Positions 19,814-28,778 of a DNA stretch of 64,000 bases are shown piece after piece; positions within the stretch are counted from its first letter, which is position 1, and every line of letters starts with the position of its first letter. The notes beneath the pieces were generated by a model. That model worked only from the letters and a program-made list of their open reading frames with translations, had not been told where the DNA came from and ran no database searches. This stretch comes from Vogesella mureinivorans (GTDB lineage: Bacteria; Pseudomonadota; Gammaproteobacteria; Burkholderiales; Chromobacteriaceae), in assembly GCF_007644035.1 (NCBI RefSeq), contig NZ_VMTV02000346.1:62001-126000 (forward strand), read 5' to 3'. A program made the position numbers and the translations under genes.

Positions 19814-20758
19814 CTAGCCTAGCTGGCCGCGCAGGCGCAGGCCCAGGCGGGCGATGGCGATTTTCAGGTCGATACGGCGCTTTTGCAGCGAATTACGCAG
19901 CTTGTTACGGCGGCGCTGGCGTTTGTGCTCGGGCGCGGCCTGCAGGCGTTTCAGCTCGTCTTCGCGCCAGTGATGCTGGGCGCACGCAGCCGCCAGCTGC
20001 GGCACAGACAGCCCTGGCGGCTGCGCGGCAAAAAAGCTGGCCAGGTACAGCGGCGCTTCGTAGCTGTAGTTCCAGTAGTGGTGTAGCGCGGTATCCAGCG
20101 CCACCATCTCGTAGCGGCTGCAGGCCACCAGCGACAGGGCAAACTGCTCTACCCAGTTACGCGGCACGACACGGGTAAACAAGTAGTCGCTGACACGGAT
20201 CACGTCATCAAAAAAGGCAGTGCTGCCGGCCGGTACACCAATGGCCCCGGCGTTCCACATCAGCAGGCTCGAGGTATCGACAATACCCAGCTGCTGCAGC
20301 TGCGCCTGTTTTTGCTGTACGTAGCGGTGGTAATCGGGGAAGAATGCTGGCGAAAACGCGCCCTCGGGCACGTGCATGCAGCACAGCGGTGCCTGGCCAC
20401 CATCGCCGCGCAGGCGGCTGAAGATGTCGTCCGGCAGGTCCAGCCAGCGGGTATCGCAGTCTACATACAGCAGCGGGCCATCCAGCTCGTTACTGGCGCG
20501 GCGCAGTACATTCAGCTTGATGCGGTGCACGTAGTCGAACGTGCCACGGAATGCGGCCAACTCGGCGCGCTGCAGCACGATAGCGCGAATCAGCGGGTGC
20601 TGCGGCACTTCGCGGGCATCGTCGGTATACACCACGATACGGATATCATCGCGCTGCTGTTGCAACAGCAAATGCAGCAGGGTCAGTACCGAAAAACGGG
20701 TCTGGTCGTGGTATTTGCGGCTGCCGTGCGACAGGTACACGATATTGACGGGCATCAT
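19814..20758 (-). CDS. Putative GT-A fold glycosyltransferase
   Basis: 314-residue soluble protein. The N-terminus (VNIVYLSHGSRKYHDQTRFSVLTLLHLL, then IVVYTDD) and the acidic LLYVDCDTRWLD motif near residue 95-105 resemble nucleotide-diphospho-sugar transferases, where the DxD pair binds metal and UDP-sugar. A basic C-terminal tail (HKRQRRRNKLRNSLQKRR) could contact membrane phospholipid. No specific family is recognised. It lies between rpmE and the GT39-like gene on the same strand, 120 bases before the latter with a terminator between them. Confidence 0.65.
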   Translation of the reverse strand: MMPVNIVYLSHGSRKYHDQTRFSVLTLLHLLLQQQRDDIRIVVYTDDAREVPQHPLIRAIVLQRAELAAFRGTFDYVHRIKLNVLRRASNELDGPLLYVDCDTRWLDLPDDIFSRLRGDGGQAPLCCMHVPEGAFSPAFFPDYHRYVQQKQAQLQQLGIVDTSSLLMWNAGAIGVPAGSTAFFDDVIRVSDYLFTRVVPRNWVEQFALSLVACSRYEMVALDTALHHYWNYSYEAPLYLASFFAAQPPGLSVPQLAAACAQHHWREDELKRLQAAPEHKRQRRRNKLRNSLQKRRIDLKIAIARLGLRLRGQLG

Positions 20759-20871
20759 CTAACAGGCTCGAAAACGTAAACCGGCATAGTGTAGACCATA
20801 TGACTACGCCCTGTAGCTGACATTTCAGCCAAAGCCGGCGCGAGTCATATAGAAGAAAGTGGGCAGACATG

Positions 20872-20895
20872 AAAAAAGGCAGCCGTAGCTGCCTT
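20872..20895 (-). terminator. Terminator of rpmE
   Basis: Stem AGGCAGC / GCTGCCT with loop CGTA (20877-20883 and 20888-20894), followed on the minus strand by a T-run. Confidence 0.85.
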
Positions 20896-20918
20896 TATGT
20901 CCATCTTGCAAGCGTGAA

Positions 20919-21134
20919 TTAGCGCTTGAAGAAGCTGCCGAACTTCTGGTTGAAGCGATCAACGCGACCAGCGGTATCAACGATCTTCTGTTTACCGGTG
21001 TAGAACGGGTGGCACTGGGAGCACACTTCGATATGGAAGGCGTCTTTAGCCATGGTGGACTTGGTGGTGAACTGGTTACCGCAGGAGCAGGTAACGGCTA
21101 CTTCTTTGTAGTTCGGCTGGATATCGGCTTGCAT
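20919..21134 (-). CDS. rpmE: 50S ribosomal protein L31, zinc-binding type
   Basis: 71-residue L31 of the C+ (zinc) type, with TCSCGNQF and [12 protein letters not shown] supplying four cysteines. It bridges the ribosomal subunits at the central protuberance. AAGGAA lies close upstream of the ATG, and a good sigma-70 promoter is present at 21193-21221. Ends before a clear terminator, so it is monocistronic. Confidence 0.97.
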   Translation of the reverse strand: MQADIQPNYKEVAVTCSCGNQFTTKSTMAKDAFHIEVCSQCHPFYTGKQKIVDTAGRVDRFNQKFGSFFKR

Positions 21135-21192
21135 GGCTTTTCCTTATTAACTCGGGTACAGGGGTTTTGCCTGTACTTCTTCAGAACGCGTG

Positions 21193-21221
21193 ATTATCCA
21201 GACTAAAACCGGCATTGGCAA
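21193..21221 (-). promoter_or_regulatory. Sigma-70 promoter of rpmE
   Basis: On the minus strand TTGCCA (21216-21221), a 17-base spacer, and GATAAT (21193-21198), about 58 bases upstream of the rpmE start. Confidence 0.7.
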
Positions 21222-21274
21222 GGAAAAGCTGGCCGCGGCCAACCTTTCCTGCTATATGCGCGGTGTTTTCTCAA

Positions 21275-22648
21275 TCAGGCTCGGCGCCAGGTGGTGGCAC
21301 CGGCGCTGTCTTCCAGCACGATACCGGCGGCGGTGAGTTCGTCGCGGATACGGTCGGATTCGGCCCAGTTTTTGGCGGCACGGGCATCCTTGCGCGCCTG
21401 GATCAGCGCTTCTACCTGCTCGGCAGTCAGGCCGCCCTCGGCGCTATCGCCTTGCAGGAAGGCTTCCGGGTCGCGCTGCAGCAGGCCCAGCACACCGCCC
21501 AGGTCTTTCAGCAGGCGTGCCAGCGCCAGGTCTTTGCTCTTGTTCACTTCGCCCGCCAGCTCGAACAGCACCGACACCGCTTCGGAGGTACCAAAGTCGT
21601 CGTCCATCGCTGCCTTGAAGCGCGCGGCGTACGGGTTGGCCCAGTCGATGCCGGTGCTGGCTGGCAGCGCCAGCCCGCGCAGCGCGGTGTACAGGCGGGT
21701 AAGGCCTTGCTTGGCGTCGTTGAGGATGCCGTCGGTAAAGTTCACCGGGCTGCGGTAGTGGCTGCGCACGATAAAGAAGCGGATCACTTCGCCATCAAAA
21801 TGGCCCAGTACGTCGCGGATGGTAAAGAAGTTGCCCAGGCTCTTGGACATCTTGGTGCCATCCACATTGATAAAGCCGTTGTGCATCCAGTAGTTCACGT
21901 ACTGGTGGCCGTGCGCGCCTTCGCTTTGGGCAATTTCGTTTTCGTGGTGCGGGAACTGCAGGTCTTCGCCGCCGCCGTGGATATCGAAATGCTCACCCAG
22001 GTGGTGGCAGCTCATGGCCGAGCACTCGATGTGCCAGCCAGGGCGGCCGGCGCCCCACGGGCTTTGCCACTGCGGCTCGCCCGGCTTGGCGGCTTTCCAC
22101 AGCACAAAGTCGAACGGGTCGCGTTTGTTCGGGTCTACGTCGATGCGCTCGCCGGCGCGCAGGCTTTCCAGCGTTTTGCCGGACAGCTTGCCGTAGCCTT
22201 CAAACTCGCGCACGGCGTAGTACACGTCGCCATTGGGCGCCGGGTAGGCCTTGCCACGGTGAATCAGCTTGCTGATGATGTCCTGCATGCCACCGATATG
22301 CTGGGTGGCGCGCGGCTCGAAGGTTGGCCGCAGCAGGCCCAGCGCTTCGGTATCGGCGTGCATGTCGGCGATGGTTTCTTCTACCAGCGCCTCGGCGCTA
22401 ATGCCGCGCTCGGCAGAACGCTTGATGATCTTGTCGTCAATATCGGTAATATTGCGCACATAGGTCACGTCGTAGTTGCTGGCCGCAAACCAGCGGTAGA
22501 TTACGTCAAAGGCGGTGAGCATGCGGGCGTGGCCGATATGGCACAGGTCATAGACAGTCATGCCACACACGTACATCTTTACCTGGCCGGGTACGAGCGG
22601 TTTGAATTCTTCTTTCTGGCGGGTCAGTGTGTTATAGAGCTTGAGCAT
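21275..22648 (-). CDS. cysS: Cysteinyl-tRNA synthetase
   Basis: 457-residue class I aminoacyl-tRNA synthetase. Zinc cysteine C28 in [10 protein letters not shown], the HIGH motif CHIGHAR (residues 36-42), the second zinc region [36 protein letters not shown], and KMSKSLGNF are intact. Length matches the family. The ATG at 22648 opens a single gene; a GTTGGCCGC copy lies inside at 22323. Confidence 0.98.
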   Translation of the reverse strand: MLKLYNTLTRQKEEFKPLVPGQVKMYVCGMTVYDLCHIGHARMLTAFDVIYRWFAASNYDVTYVRNITDIDDKIIKRSAERGISAEALVEETIADMHADTEALGLLRPTFEPRATQHIGGMQDIISKLIHRGKAYPAPNGDVYYAVREFEGYGKLSGKTLESLRAGERIDVDPNKRDPFDFVLWKAAKPGEPQWQSPWGAGRPGWHIECSAMSCHHLGEHFDIHGGGEDLQFPHHENEIAQSEGAHGHQYVNYWMHNGFINVDGTKMSKSLGNFFTIRDVLGHFDGEVIRFFIVRSHYRSPVNFTDGILNDAKQGLTRLYTALRGLALPASTGIDWANPYAARFKAAMDDDFGTSEAVSVLFELAGEVNKSKDLALARLLKDLGGVLGLLQRDPEAFLQGDSAEGGLTAEQVEALIQARKDARAAKNWAESDRIRDELTAAGIVLEDSAGATTWRRA

Positions 22649-22779
22649 GGCGTCTTAGCCTGTATCGGTTATCTAACGAACCGCTATTGTAGCAAAGCCG
22701 TCAAGCCCCTAGCGTGTAGCGTGGCCGGTAGCTGGCAGGCTTGGCCAAAACAACAAAACCAAGACAGGAGTAATGCATT

Positions 22780-24558
22780 GTGAATTGGGGAAGCGAAGTG
22801 CTGGCCAGCCTGGTATGGCTGGGCCAAGCCATGGTGATTACCCTGCTGCTCAGCGGCGGCGCGCTGTGGCTGCTGACACGCCACACGCAGTGGGGGCGGC
22901 AGTTCTGGCAGCTATCGGGCGACTACTTTCAGCCAAGCAAACACGGCTGGCGGCCCCTGCTGAGCCTGCTGCTGATTGTGCTGGTCACGCTGGCCGGCGT
23001 GCGGCTGAGCGTACTGTTTTCCAACTGGTACAACGGCATGTACACCGCGCTGCAAAAGCTGGACGAGAAAGCCTTCTGGGCGTCCATGCTGCTGTTTGCC
23101 GCGCTGGCCACGGCACACGTTGGCCGCGTGCTGTTTGAATACTATCTGCAGCAGGCGTTTGTGATCCGCTGGCGGCAGTGGCTGAACGAACATTTGCTGG
23201 GGCAATGGCTGCAGGGCCAGGCTTACTACCGCAGCCACCATCTGGCCACCCCGGCGGATAACCCGGACCAGCGTATCCAGCAGGACATCAACAGCTTTGT
23301 CGGCAGCAGCCTGTCGCTGTCCATGGGCGTGATCGACGCGCTGGTGTCTACCTTCGAGTTCACCCTTATCCTGTGGGGTTTGTCGGGCGCACTGGCCATC
23401 TTCGGGGTGGAGATTCCGCGCAGCACGGTGTTCATTGCCTACATCTACGTGATCATTGCCACGGTGTTTGCCTTCCGTATTGGCCGCCCGCTGATCCGCC
23501 TGAATTTCCTGAACGAAAAACTCAATGCCGACTACCGCTACAACCTGATGCGGGTGCGCGAGTACAGCGAGAACATTGCCTTTTACCGCGGCGAGCAGGT
23601 AGAGGGCGCGGGCCTGCGCCACCGCTTTGGCGAGGTTATCGCCAATAGCTGGGCGCTGGTCTTCCGTAACCTGAAACTGAGTGGCTTCAACCTTACCGTG
23701 AGCCAGACCGGTGTGATTTTCCCTTTCCTGCTGCAGGCCAAGCGCTTTTTTGCCAAGGAAATCTCGCTGGGTGACATGGTGCAAACTGCCCAGGCATTTG
23801 GCCAGCTGCAAACCAACCTGTCGTTCTTTCGCACCTCGTACGACAATTTTGCCGAGTACAAAGCCGTGCTGGACCGCCTGACCGGCTTCCAGGACGCCTG
23901 CCAGCAGGCCGTGCAGCTACCACAAGCCACCAGCAGCCACGCCGATAGCGGCCTGACGCTGCAAGACTTCACCGTACGCCGGCCAGACCAGCAGCTGCTG
24001 ATCGACAAACTGCAGCTGTCGCTGCACAGCGGCGACGCGCTGCTGATACGCGGCCCGTCCGGTAGCGGCAAAACCACGCTGCTGCGCGCTATTGCCGGGC
24101 TGTGGCCACACTGCGACGGGCAGATTGCCTACCCGCAGCAAGCCGCGCTGTTCTTGTCGCAGCGCCCTTACCTGCCACTGGGCAGCCTGCGCGACGCGCT
24201 AAGCTACCCGCAAGCGGCCATTGCCGACAGCGCCCGCATCAGCAGCGTGCTGCAGGCCGTGCAGCTGGGGCAGCTGGCCAGCCGCCTGGATGAGGTAGCC
24301 GACTGGAGCCGCATCCTGTCGCTGGGCGAGCAGCAACGGCTGGCGTTTGGCCGCCTGCTGTTGGCCGCACCGCAAGTGGCTTTCCTGGACGAAGCCACCT
24401 CGGCCATGGACGAAGGGCTGGAAGACGCGCTGTACCGCCTGGTACGCAGCCAGCTGCCGGGCACGGTGCTGGTAAGCGTAGGCCACCGCAGCACGCTGCT
24501 GGCACACCATAGCCACCAGCTGCAGCTACAAGGCGAAGGGCGCTGGCAGCTGCAATAG
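22780..24558 (+). CDS. SbmA/BacA-like ABC transporter, fused permease and ATPase (YddA type)
   Basis: 592-residue half-transporter with an N-terminal membrane domain (about six segments, including LLSLLLIVLVTLAGVRLSVLFSNWYNGMYTALQ-type ABC_membrane_2 features and RWRQWLNEHLLGQWL) and a C-terminal ATPase: Walker A GPSGSGKTTL near nt 24055, signature LSLGEQQR, Walker B VAFLDEATSAMD, switch HRSTL. Relatives include SbmA/BacA, which import peptides, and YddA-like proteins of unknown substrate. The start is GTG with AGGAG nine bases upstream; an ATG at 22773 is out of frame. Monocistronic as far as can be seen. Confidence 0.88.
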   Translation: MNWGSEVLASLVWLGQAMVITLLLSGGALWLLTRHTQWGRQFWQLSGDYFQPSKHGWRPLLSLLLIVLVTLAGVRLSVLFSNWYNGMYTALQKLDEKAFWASMLLFAALATAHVGRVLFEYYLQQAFVIRWRQWLNEHLLGQWLQGQAYYRSHHLATPADNPDQRIQQDINSFVGSSLSLSMGVIDALVSTFEFTLILWGLSGALAIFGVEIPRSTVFIAYIYVIIATVFAFRIGRPLIRLNFLNEKLNADYRYNLMRVREYSENIAFYRGEQVEGAGLRHRFGEVIANSWALVFRNLKLSGFNLTVSQTGVIFPFLLQAKRFFAKEISLGDMVQTAQAFGQLQTNLSFFRTSYDNFAEYKAVLDRLTGFQDACQQAVQLPQATSSHADSGLTLQDFTVRRPDQQLLIDKLQLSLHSGDALLIRGPSGSGKTTLLRAIAGLWPHCDGQIAYPQQAALFLSQRPYLPLGSLRDALSYPQAAIADSARISSVLQAVQLGQLASRLDEVADWSRILSLGEQQRLAFGRLLLAAPQVAFLDEATSAMDEGLEDALYRLVRSQLPGTVLVSVGHRSTLLAHHSHQLQLQGEGRWQLQ

Positions 24559-24704
24559 CCGTGCACCATGCAAGCTGGCCGTGTCTGGCCGGCTTGCCGG
24601 TTTCACAACAGAAGCACAGGCTATCAAGTGAGCGCTATATATAAATACTGTTAAATTATTCATAATGGGTGATAATTTGACATTCGGCCCTTTGCGAGAA
24701 ACCC

Positions 24705-26090
24705 ATGACAGCCCCCTCTTCCTGTGGCCCTTTGCTGGCAGCACTCGGCGCCTTGCTGGGCGAGCGCATCTCCACCAGTGATGCGGTGCGTGCCCATCAT
24801 GGCCACGATGAATCCTGCCACACGGATGCGCTGCCCGACGCGGTAGTGTGGCCGCACAGCACGGCGGAAGTCAGCGCGATTGCCTGCCTGTGCAGCCAGT
24901 ACGGTGTACCGATGATCCCCTACGGTGCAGGCAGCTCGGTAGAGGGCCATACCCTGGCGATACATGGTGGCATCAGCATTGACCTGTCGCAGATGCAGCG
25001 CATCGTGGCGGTACACGAAGCGGACCTGACCGCCACGGTAGAAGCCGGCGTAACCCGCATGCAGCTCAACCGTGAGCTGCGCCACAGCGGGCTGTTCTTT
25101 CCCATCGACCCCGGCGCCGATGCCACACTGGGCGGCATGACCGCCACCCGCGCCAGCGGCACCAACGCAGTACGCTACGGCACCATGCGCGAAAACGTGC
25201 TGGCGCTCACCGCCGTCCTGGCCAGCGGCGAGGTAGTACACACCGGCACCCGTGCACGAAAATCCTCTGCCGGCTACGACCTGACCCGGCTGCTGGTAGG
25301 GTCGGAAGGCACGCTGGCCATCATTACCGAAGTCACCGTGCGTCTGTATGGCATGCCGGAAGCGATGTCGGCTGCGGTGGTAAATTTCGACAGCGTAGCC
25401 GGTGCGGTAGACACCGTTATCCAGAGCATCCAGTGCGGCATACCCCTGGCCCGCGCCGAAATGCTGGACGCACTGACCATGCAAGCGGTGAACCGCCACA
25501 GCCGTACCGACTACCCCGAGCGCCCCACCCTGTTTCTGGAGTTTCACGGCACAACCGCCAGCGTGGCCGAGCAGGCCGCCATGGTAGGCGAGCTGGCCGC
25601 GGCCAACGGTGGCGGCGGCTTTGCCTGGGCCACGCGCGACGAAGAGCGCAACCGCCTGTGGCAAGCCCGCCATAACGCCTACTTTGCCGGCCTGCAGCTA
25701 CAGCCTGGCAGCCGCTGCGTGGCGACCGATGTGTGCGTACCGATTTCGCGGCTAAGCGAGTGCATAGAGGCCACCTATGCCGACCTGCACGCACAAGGCA
25801 TGCAAGCGCCGTTGTTCGGCCACGTGGGGGACGGCAACTTTCACCTGATGCTGCTGGTGCAGCCCGGCGACGAGGCCGCCATGGCACAGGCCAAAAGCGT
25901 GAACCACCGCCTGATACAGCGGGCACAAGACATGGAAGGCACCTGCACCGGCGAACACGGCATCGGTATCGGCAAGCAGCCTTATCTGGCCGCCGAGGCC
26001 GGTACGCACGGCATTGCCATGATGCGCGCCATCAAGCAGGCGCTGGACCCGGCGCAGCTGCTGAACCCCGGAAAGATTTTCTCGCGCTAG
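24705..26090 (+). CDS. FAD-linked oxidase, D-lactate dehydrogenase (cytochrome) / glycolate oxidase-like
   Basis: 461-residue flavoprotein of the VAO/PCMH family. The FAD-binding domain runs from about residue 35 to 215 (PYGAGSSVEGHTLA, DPGADATLGGMTATRASGTNAVRYGTMRENVLAL, RKSSAGYDLTRLLVGSEGTLAIITEVT). The C-terminal FAD-oxidase domain carries HVGDGNFHL and GTCTGEHGIGIGKQ, typical of D-lactate and related D-2-hydroxyacid dehydrogenases. It would pass electrons from D-lactate to the respiratory chain. The diguanylate cyclase gene begins one base after its stop, so the two are probably co-transcribed. A lactate permease lies at 57.7 kb, not adjacent. Confidence 0.87.
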   Translation: MTAPSSCGPLLAALGALLGERISTSDAVRAHHGHDESCHTDALPDAVVWPHSTAEVSAIACLCSQYGVPMIPYGAGSSVEGHTLAIHGGISIDLSQMQRIVAVHEADLTATVEAGVTRMQLNRELRHSGLFFPIDPGADATLGGMTATRASGTNAVRYGTMRENVLALTAVLASGEVVHTGTRARKSSAGYDLTRLLVGSEGTLAIITEVTVRLYGMPEAMSAAVVNFDSVAGAVDTVIQSIQCGIPLARAEMLDALTMQAVNRHSRTDYPERPTLFLEFHGTTASVAEQAAMVGELAAANGGGGFAWATRDEERNRLWQARHNAYFAGLQLQPGSRCVATDVCVPISRLSECIEATYADLHAQGMQAPLFGHVGDGNFHLMLLVQPGDEAAMAQAKSVNHRLIQRAQDMEGTCTGEHGIGIGKQPYLAAEAGTHGIAMMRAIKQALDPAQLLNPGKIFSR

Positions 26091-26091
26091 C

Positions 26092-27255
26092 ATGACCATG
26101 CAGGACAAGCCCTATCGCATGGCGCGTTTTCATACCCGGCAGGATCAGCAAGCACTGGTAGCCAGGCGTACGGCTGCGTTACTGGTGGGCAGCATCTTCA
26201 CGTTGATGTTCTGCCTGGAATACGTGCAGAACTACGCCCACTGGCAGAGCATTCTGGTGCCACGGGTACTAGCCATCTGCTGGTCTTTTGGTGCACTCAT
26301 ACTTATGCACCGCCGTGGCGCTAGGCTGTGGGGCAATATTTTTCACGTGAGTGCAGGCCTGACCTACCCGGCTGTCGTGGTGTGGTTTGGGTACGAGCTG
26401 CACACTATCGGCATAAGCTACCTGACCATGACAGCAGGCTTTGCCATGGTAGACCTGGTACTGATAGCCACAACCTCGCGCTTTCCCTTGCTCTGTGTCG
26501 CCGTACTCTGCAACTGGCTCATTGCCATCGCGTCATTGCTGCTATTCGACCTGCCCAGCTTTGCCATCACCACCGTCATCGAAAACGCCACCATCAGCAT
26601 GCTGCTAAGCCTGGCGGTGGGGCGCATCATGTGCAAGCAGGCCCGGCGCCACTACGACAACCTGCACTTGCTGAAAAAAGCCCGACAACGCGCCGAGCAA
26701 GCCATGCGCCAGCTCGCCAGCAGCCACCGCGAAATGCAGCACATGGCCGACCGCGACCTGCTTACCGGCCTGTACAACCGGCGCGCAGGCATACGCCACA
26801 TCAGCCAGCTACTGGAACACGCCGCCGGGCAAGGCGAAAAAGCCTTGCTGGAAATCGACCTGGACCGCTTTAAACCCATCAATGACCAATACGGCCACAA
26901 AGCGGGTGATGTGGTGCTGCAGATCACGGCAGAGCGCCTGCTGACCACGCTGCAACAGCAGGATGTCTGCTGCCGCTTTGGCGGTGATGAATTCATCGTG
27001 GCACTGTGCCGGGACAGCAGCCAGGCTATCCGCCATACCATAGACGAGCTGGACTACGCGCTAAGCCGCCCCATCGCCCTGCCATCCGGCGCCGTGGTCT
27101 CGGTAAGCGCCAGCATCGGCTACTGCGCGATCAACGCCCAAAGCAAGCTGGAAGCACTGATCGAGCAAGCCGACAATGCCATGTACCTGAAAAAGCGCGA
27201 ACGCAGCAGCAACCCGCAACAGGCCTTTGCCGAGCGGCGGCAGCAACGCACGTAG
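26092..27255 (+). CDS. Membrane-bound diguanylate cyclase (GGDEF)
   Basis: 387 residues: about six hydrophobic segments in residues 25-185, a helical linker, and a C-terminal GGDEF domain. The active-site GGDEF motif is at residues 297-301 (CCRFGGDEFIVAL), with LYNRRAG and DLDRFKPINDQYGHKAGD also present, so c-di-GMP synthesis is expected. The inhibitory I-site RxxD, which should sit five residues before GGDEF, reads QQQD here and is probably lost, so product inhibition may be absent. The start lies one base after the flavoprotein gene. The N-terminal sensor region matches no family that I recognise. Confidence 0.9.
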   Translation: MTMQDKPYRMARFHTRQDQQALVARRTAALLVGSIFTLMFCLEYVQNYAHWQSILVPRVLAICWSFGALILMHRRGARLWGNIFHVSAGLTYPAVVVWFGYELHTIGISYLTMTAGFAMVDLVLIATTSRFPLLCVAVLCNWLIAIASLLLFDLPSFAITTVIENATISMLLSLAVGRIMCKQARRHYDNLHLLKKARQRAEQAMRQLASSHREMQHMADRDLLTGLYNRRAGIRHISQLLEHAAGQGEKALLEIDLDRFKPINDQYGHKAGDVVLQITAERLLTTLQQQDVCCRFGGDEFIVALCRDSSQAIRHTIDELDYALSRPIALPSGAVVSVSASIGYCAINAQSKLEALIEQADNAMYLKKRERSSNPQQAFAERRQQRT

Positions 27256-27318
27256 CGCTAGCCGCCAGGCACAACAGGCACTACACTGCCGCCAGACTTT
27301 TGCAGCAGGAAGAATGAC

Positions 27319-27714
27319 TTGGCCCAGCTCCACCCGGATGACGTGACCTTTACCGCCATACGCGCCCAGGGCGCGGGCGGGCAAAACGTGAACAAGGTGT
27401 CGTCCGCTATCCACCTGCGCTTTGATATCCGCGCCTCGCGCCTGCCGGACAGCCTGAAAGAGAAGCTATTGGCCGGTAGCGACCAGCGCATCAACAAAGA
27501 CGGTGTAGTCATTATCAAGGCGCAGCAGTACCGCACGCAGGAGCAAAACCGCCATGATGCACTGCAGCGCCTGCAGGCCATGATCGATGCGGCCAACATC
27601 ACGATTAAGGCACGCAAGGCCACCAAACCCACCTGGGGCAGCCAGCAGCGCCGGTTGGCAGGCAAATGCAATCGCGGTAGCATCAAGGCCATGCGCGGAA
27701 AAGTAGACTACTGA
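27319..27714 (+). CDS. arfB: Alternative ribosome-rescue factor / peptidyl-tRNA hydrolase
   Basis: 131-residue ArfB (YaeJ): RF-like GGQ motif in [15 protein letters not shown] (G20-G21-Q22) followed by [16 protein letters not shown], and a basic C-terminal tail ([28 protein letters not shown]) that enters the empty mRNA channel of stalled ribosomes. The start is TTG at 27319 with AGGAAG about seven bases upstream; the ATG at 27314 is in another frame. Lies between a diguanylate cyclase and motA, without an obvious functional link. Confidence 0.93.
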   Translation: MAQLHPDDVTFTAIRAQGAGGQNVNKVSSAIHLRFDIRASRLPDSLKEKLLAGSDQRINKDGVVIIKAQQYRTQEQNRHDALQRLQAMIDAANITIKARKATKPTWGSQQRRLAGKCNRGSIKAMRGKVDY

Positions 27715-27802
27715 CATGTTGCACTGCGGCTGGCAATCCGGCTGCATCTGTCCTTAAATTCATTCACATCCACGCCTTGCACACTTAGGGGAACGCAGGC
27801 TC

Positions 27803-28663
27803 ATGAACGTTGGTATCGGTTATCTCATCGCCTTGGGTTGTATCTTTGGTGCTTACATCATCCACGGCGGCAATATGCAGGTCATCATCAAGGCGCTGCC
27901 TACAGAAATGATGGCCATTCTGGGTGGTGCCATCGGTGCCTTCGTGGTGGCCAACCAGGGCAAAACGCTCAAAGCGGTTAAAGCTGCGCTGCCCACGCTA
28001 TTCAAAGGCTCGCATTACACCAAAGCCCGCTATATGGACCTGCTGGGCATGCTGTTCGAGATTCTGGTCAAGATTCGTAAAGAAGGCCTGATGTCGGTAG
28101 AAAAGGACATCGAAGACCCGCACAGCAGCGCGGTATTCTCCAAATACGAAGCTATCGCCCACGACCATCACGTGATGGACTTCATCACCGATTACCTGCG
28201 CATCATGGTGTCCGGCAACCTGAACGCCATGGAAATCGAAAACCTGATGGATATCGAAATTGAAACCCATCACCACGAAGGCCATGTTCCGGCAGCCGCC
28301 ATCACGCGCCTGGGCGATGCGCTGCCGGCGTTCGGTATCGTGGCGGCGGTGCTGGGTGTGGTGAACACCATGGGCTCGGTGGGCCAGCCCCCGGCCGTAC
28401 TGGGCGGCATGATCGGCTCGGCACTGGTGGGGACCTTCCTGGGTATTTTGCTGGCCTACGGTATTGTGGCGCCGCTGGGCACCTTGCTAGAGCAGAAACT
28501 GGACGAGAGCTCCAAAGAGTTCCAGTGCATCAAGACCGTGCTGCTGGCCAGCATGCAGGGCTACGCCCCGCAAACCGCTGTAGAGTTTGGCCGCAAGGTG
28601 CTGTACTCCACCGAGCGCCCTACTTTCCAGGAGCTGGAAGAAAGCATCAAAGGCAAGAAATAA
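27803..28663 (+). CDS. motA: Flagellar motor stator protein MotA
   Basis: 286-residue stator subunit with four membrane segments, of the proton-type MotA. The cytoplasmic charged residues that contact FliG are kept (R92 and E100, spaced as R90/E98 in E. coli), as are the conserved prolines (GDALPAFGIVAAVLGVV). MotA normally pairs with MotB, usually the next gene, but an HD-domain gene follows here after a strong terminator, so motB must be elsewhere or replaced by another stator pair. Monocistronic by appearance. Confidence 0.96.
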   Translation: MNVGIGYLIALGCIFGAYIIHGGNMQVIIKALPTEMMAILGGAIGAFVVANQGKTLKAVKAALPTLFKGSHYTKARYMDLLGMLFEILVKIRKEGLMSVEKDIEDPHSSAVFSKYEAIAHDHHVMDFITDYLRIMVSGNLNAMEIENLMDIEIETHHHEGHVPAAAITRLGDALPAFGIVAAVLGVVNTMGSVGQPPAVLGGMIGSALVGTFLGILLAYGIVAPLGTLLEQKLDESSKEFQCIKTVLLASMQGYAPQTAVEFGRKVLYSTERPTFQELEESIKGKK

Positions 28664-28679
28664 CCCGCCTCATGCCGAT

Positions 28680-28710
28680 AAAAGCGCCCTGTGGGGCGCT
28701 TTTGTTTTTT
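28680..28710 (+). terminator. Terminator of motA
   Basis: 10-bp stem AAAAGCGCCC / GGGCGCTTTT (28680-28689 and 28694-28703) followed by GTTTTTT. Confidence 0.92.
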
Positions 28711-28778
28711 GGCCGGCCGAGCATTGACAGCGGGCCCTTGGGCTTTTTTAATGAGCGGCCTTTATCGGAAAGCCCCCC

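Noticed and set aside
22773-23138. Open frame from ATG 22773 at the start of the ABC exporter
   Set aside because: It is out of frame with the 592-residue transporter, whose GTG start at 22780 shares the same ribosome site and gives an intact membrane domain.
27755-27781. Possible sigma-28 promoter before motA (TAAA-N15-GCCTTGCA)
   Set aside because: The -35 and spacing fit but the -10 matches GCCGATAA in only about half of its positions.
28674-28681. Exact GCCGATAA (sigma-28 -10) after motA
   Set aside because: No matching -35 at 15 bases (AAGA) and it abuts the motA terminator, which would stop any transcript.
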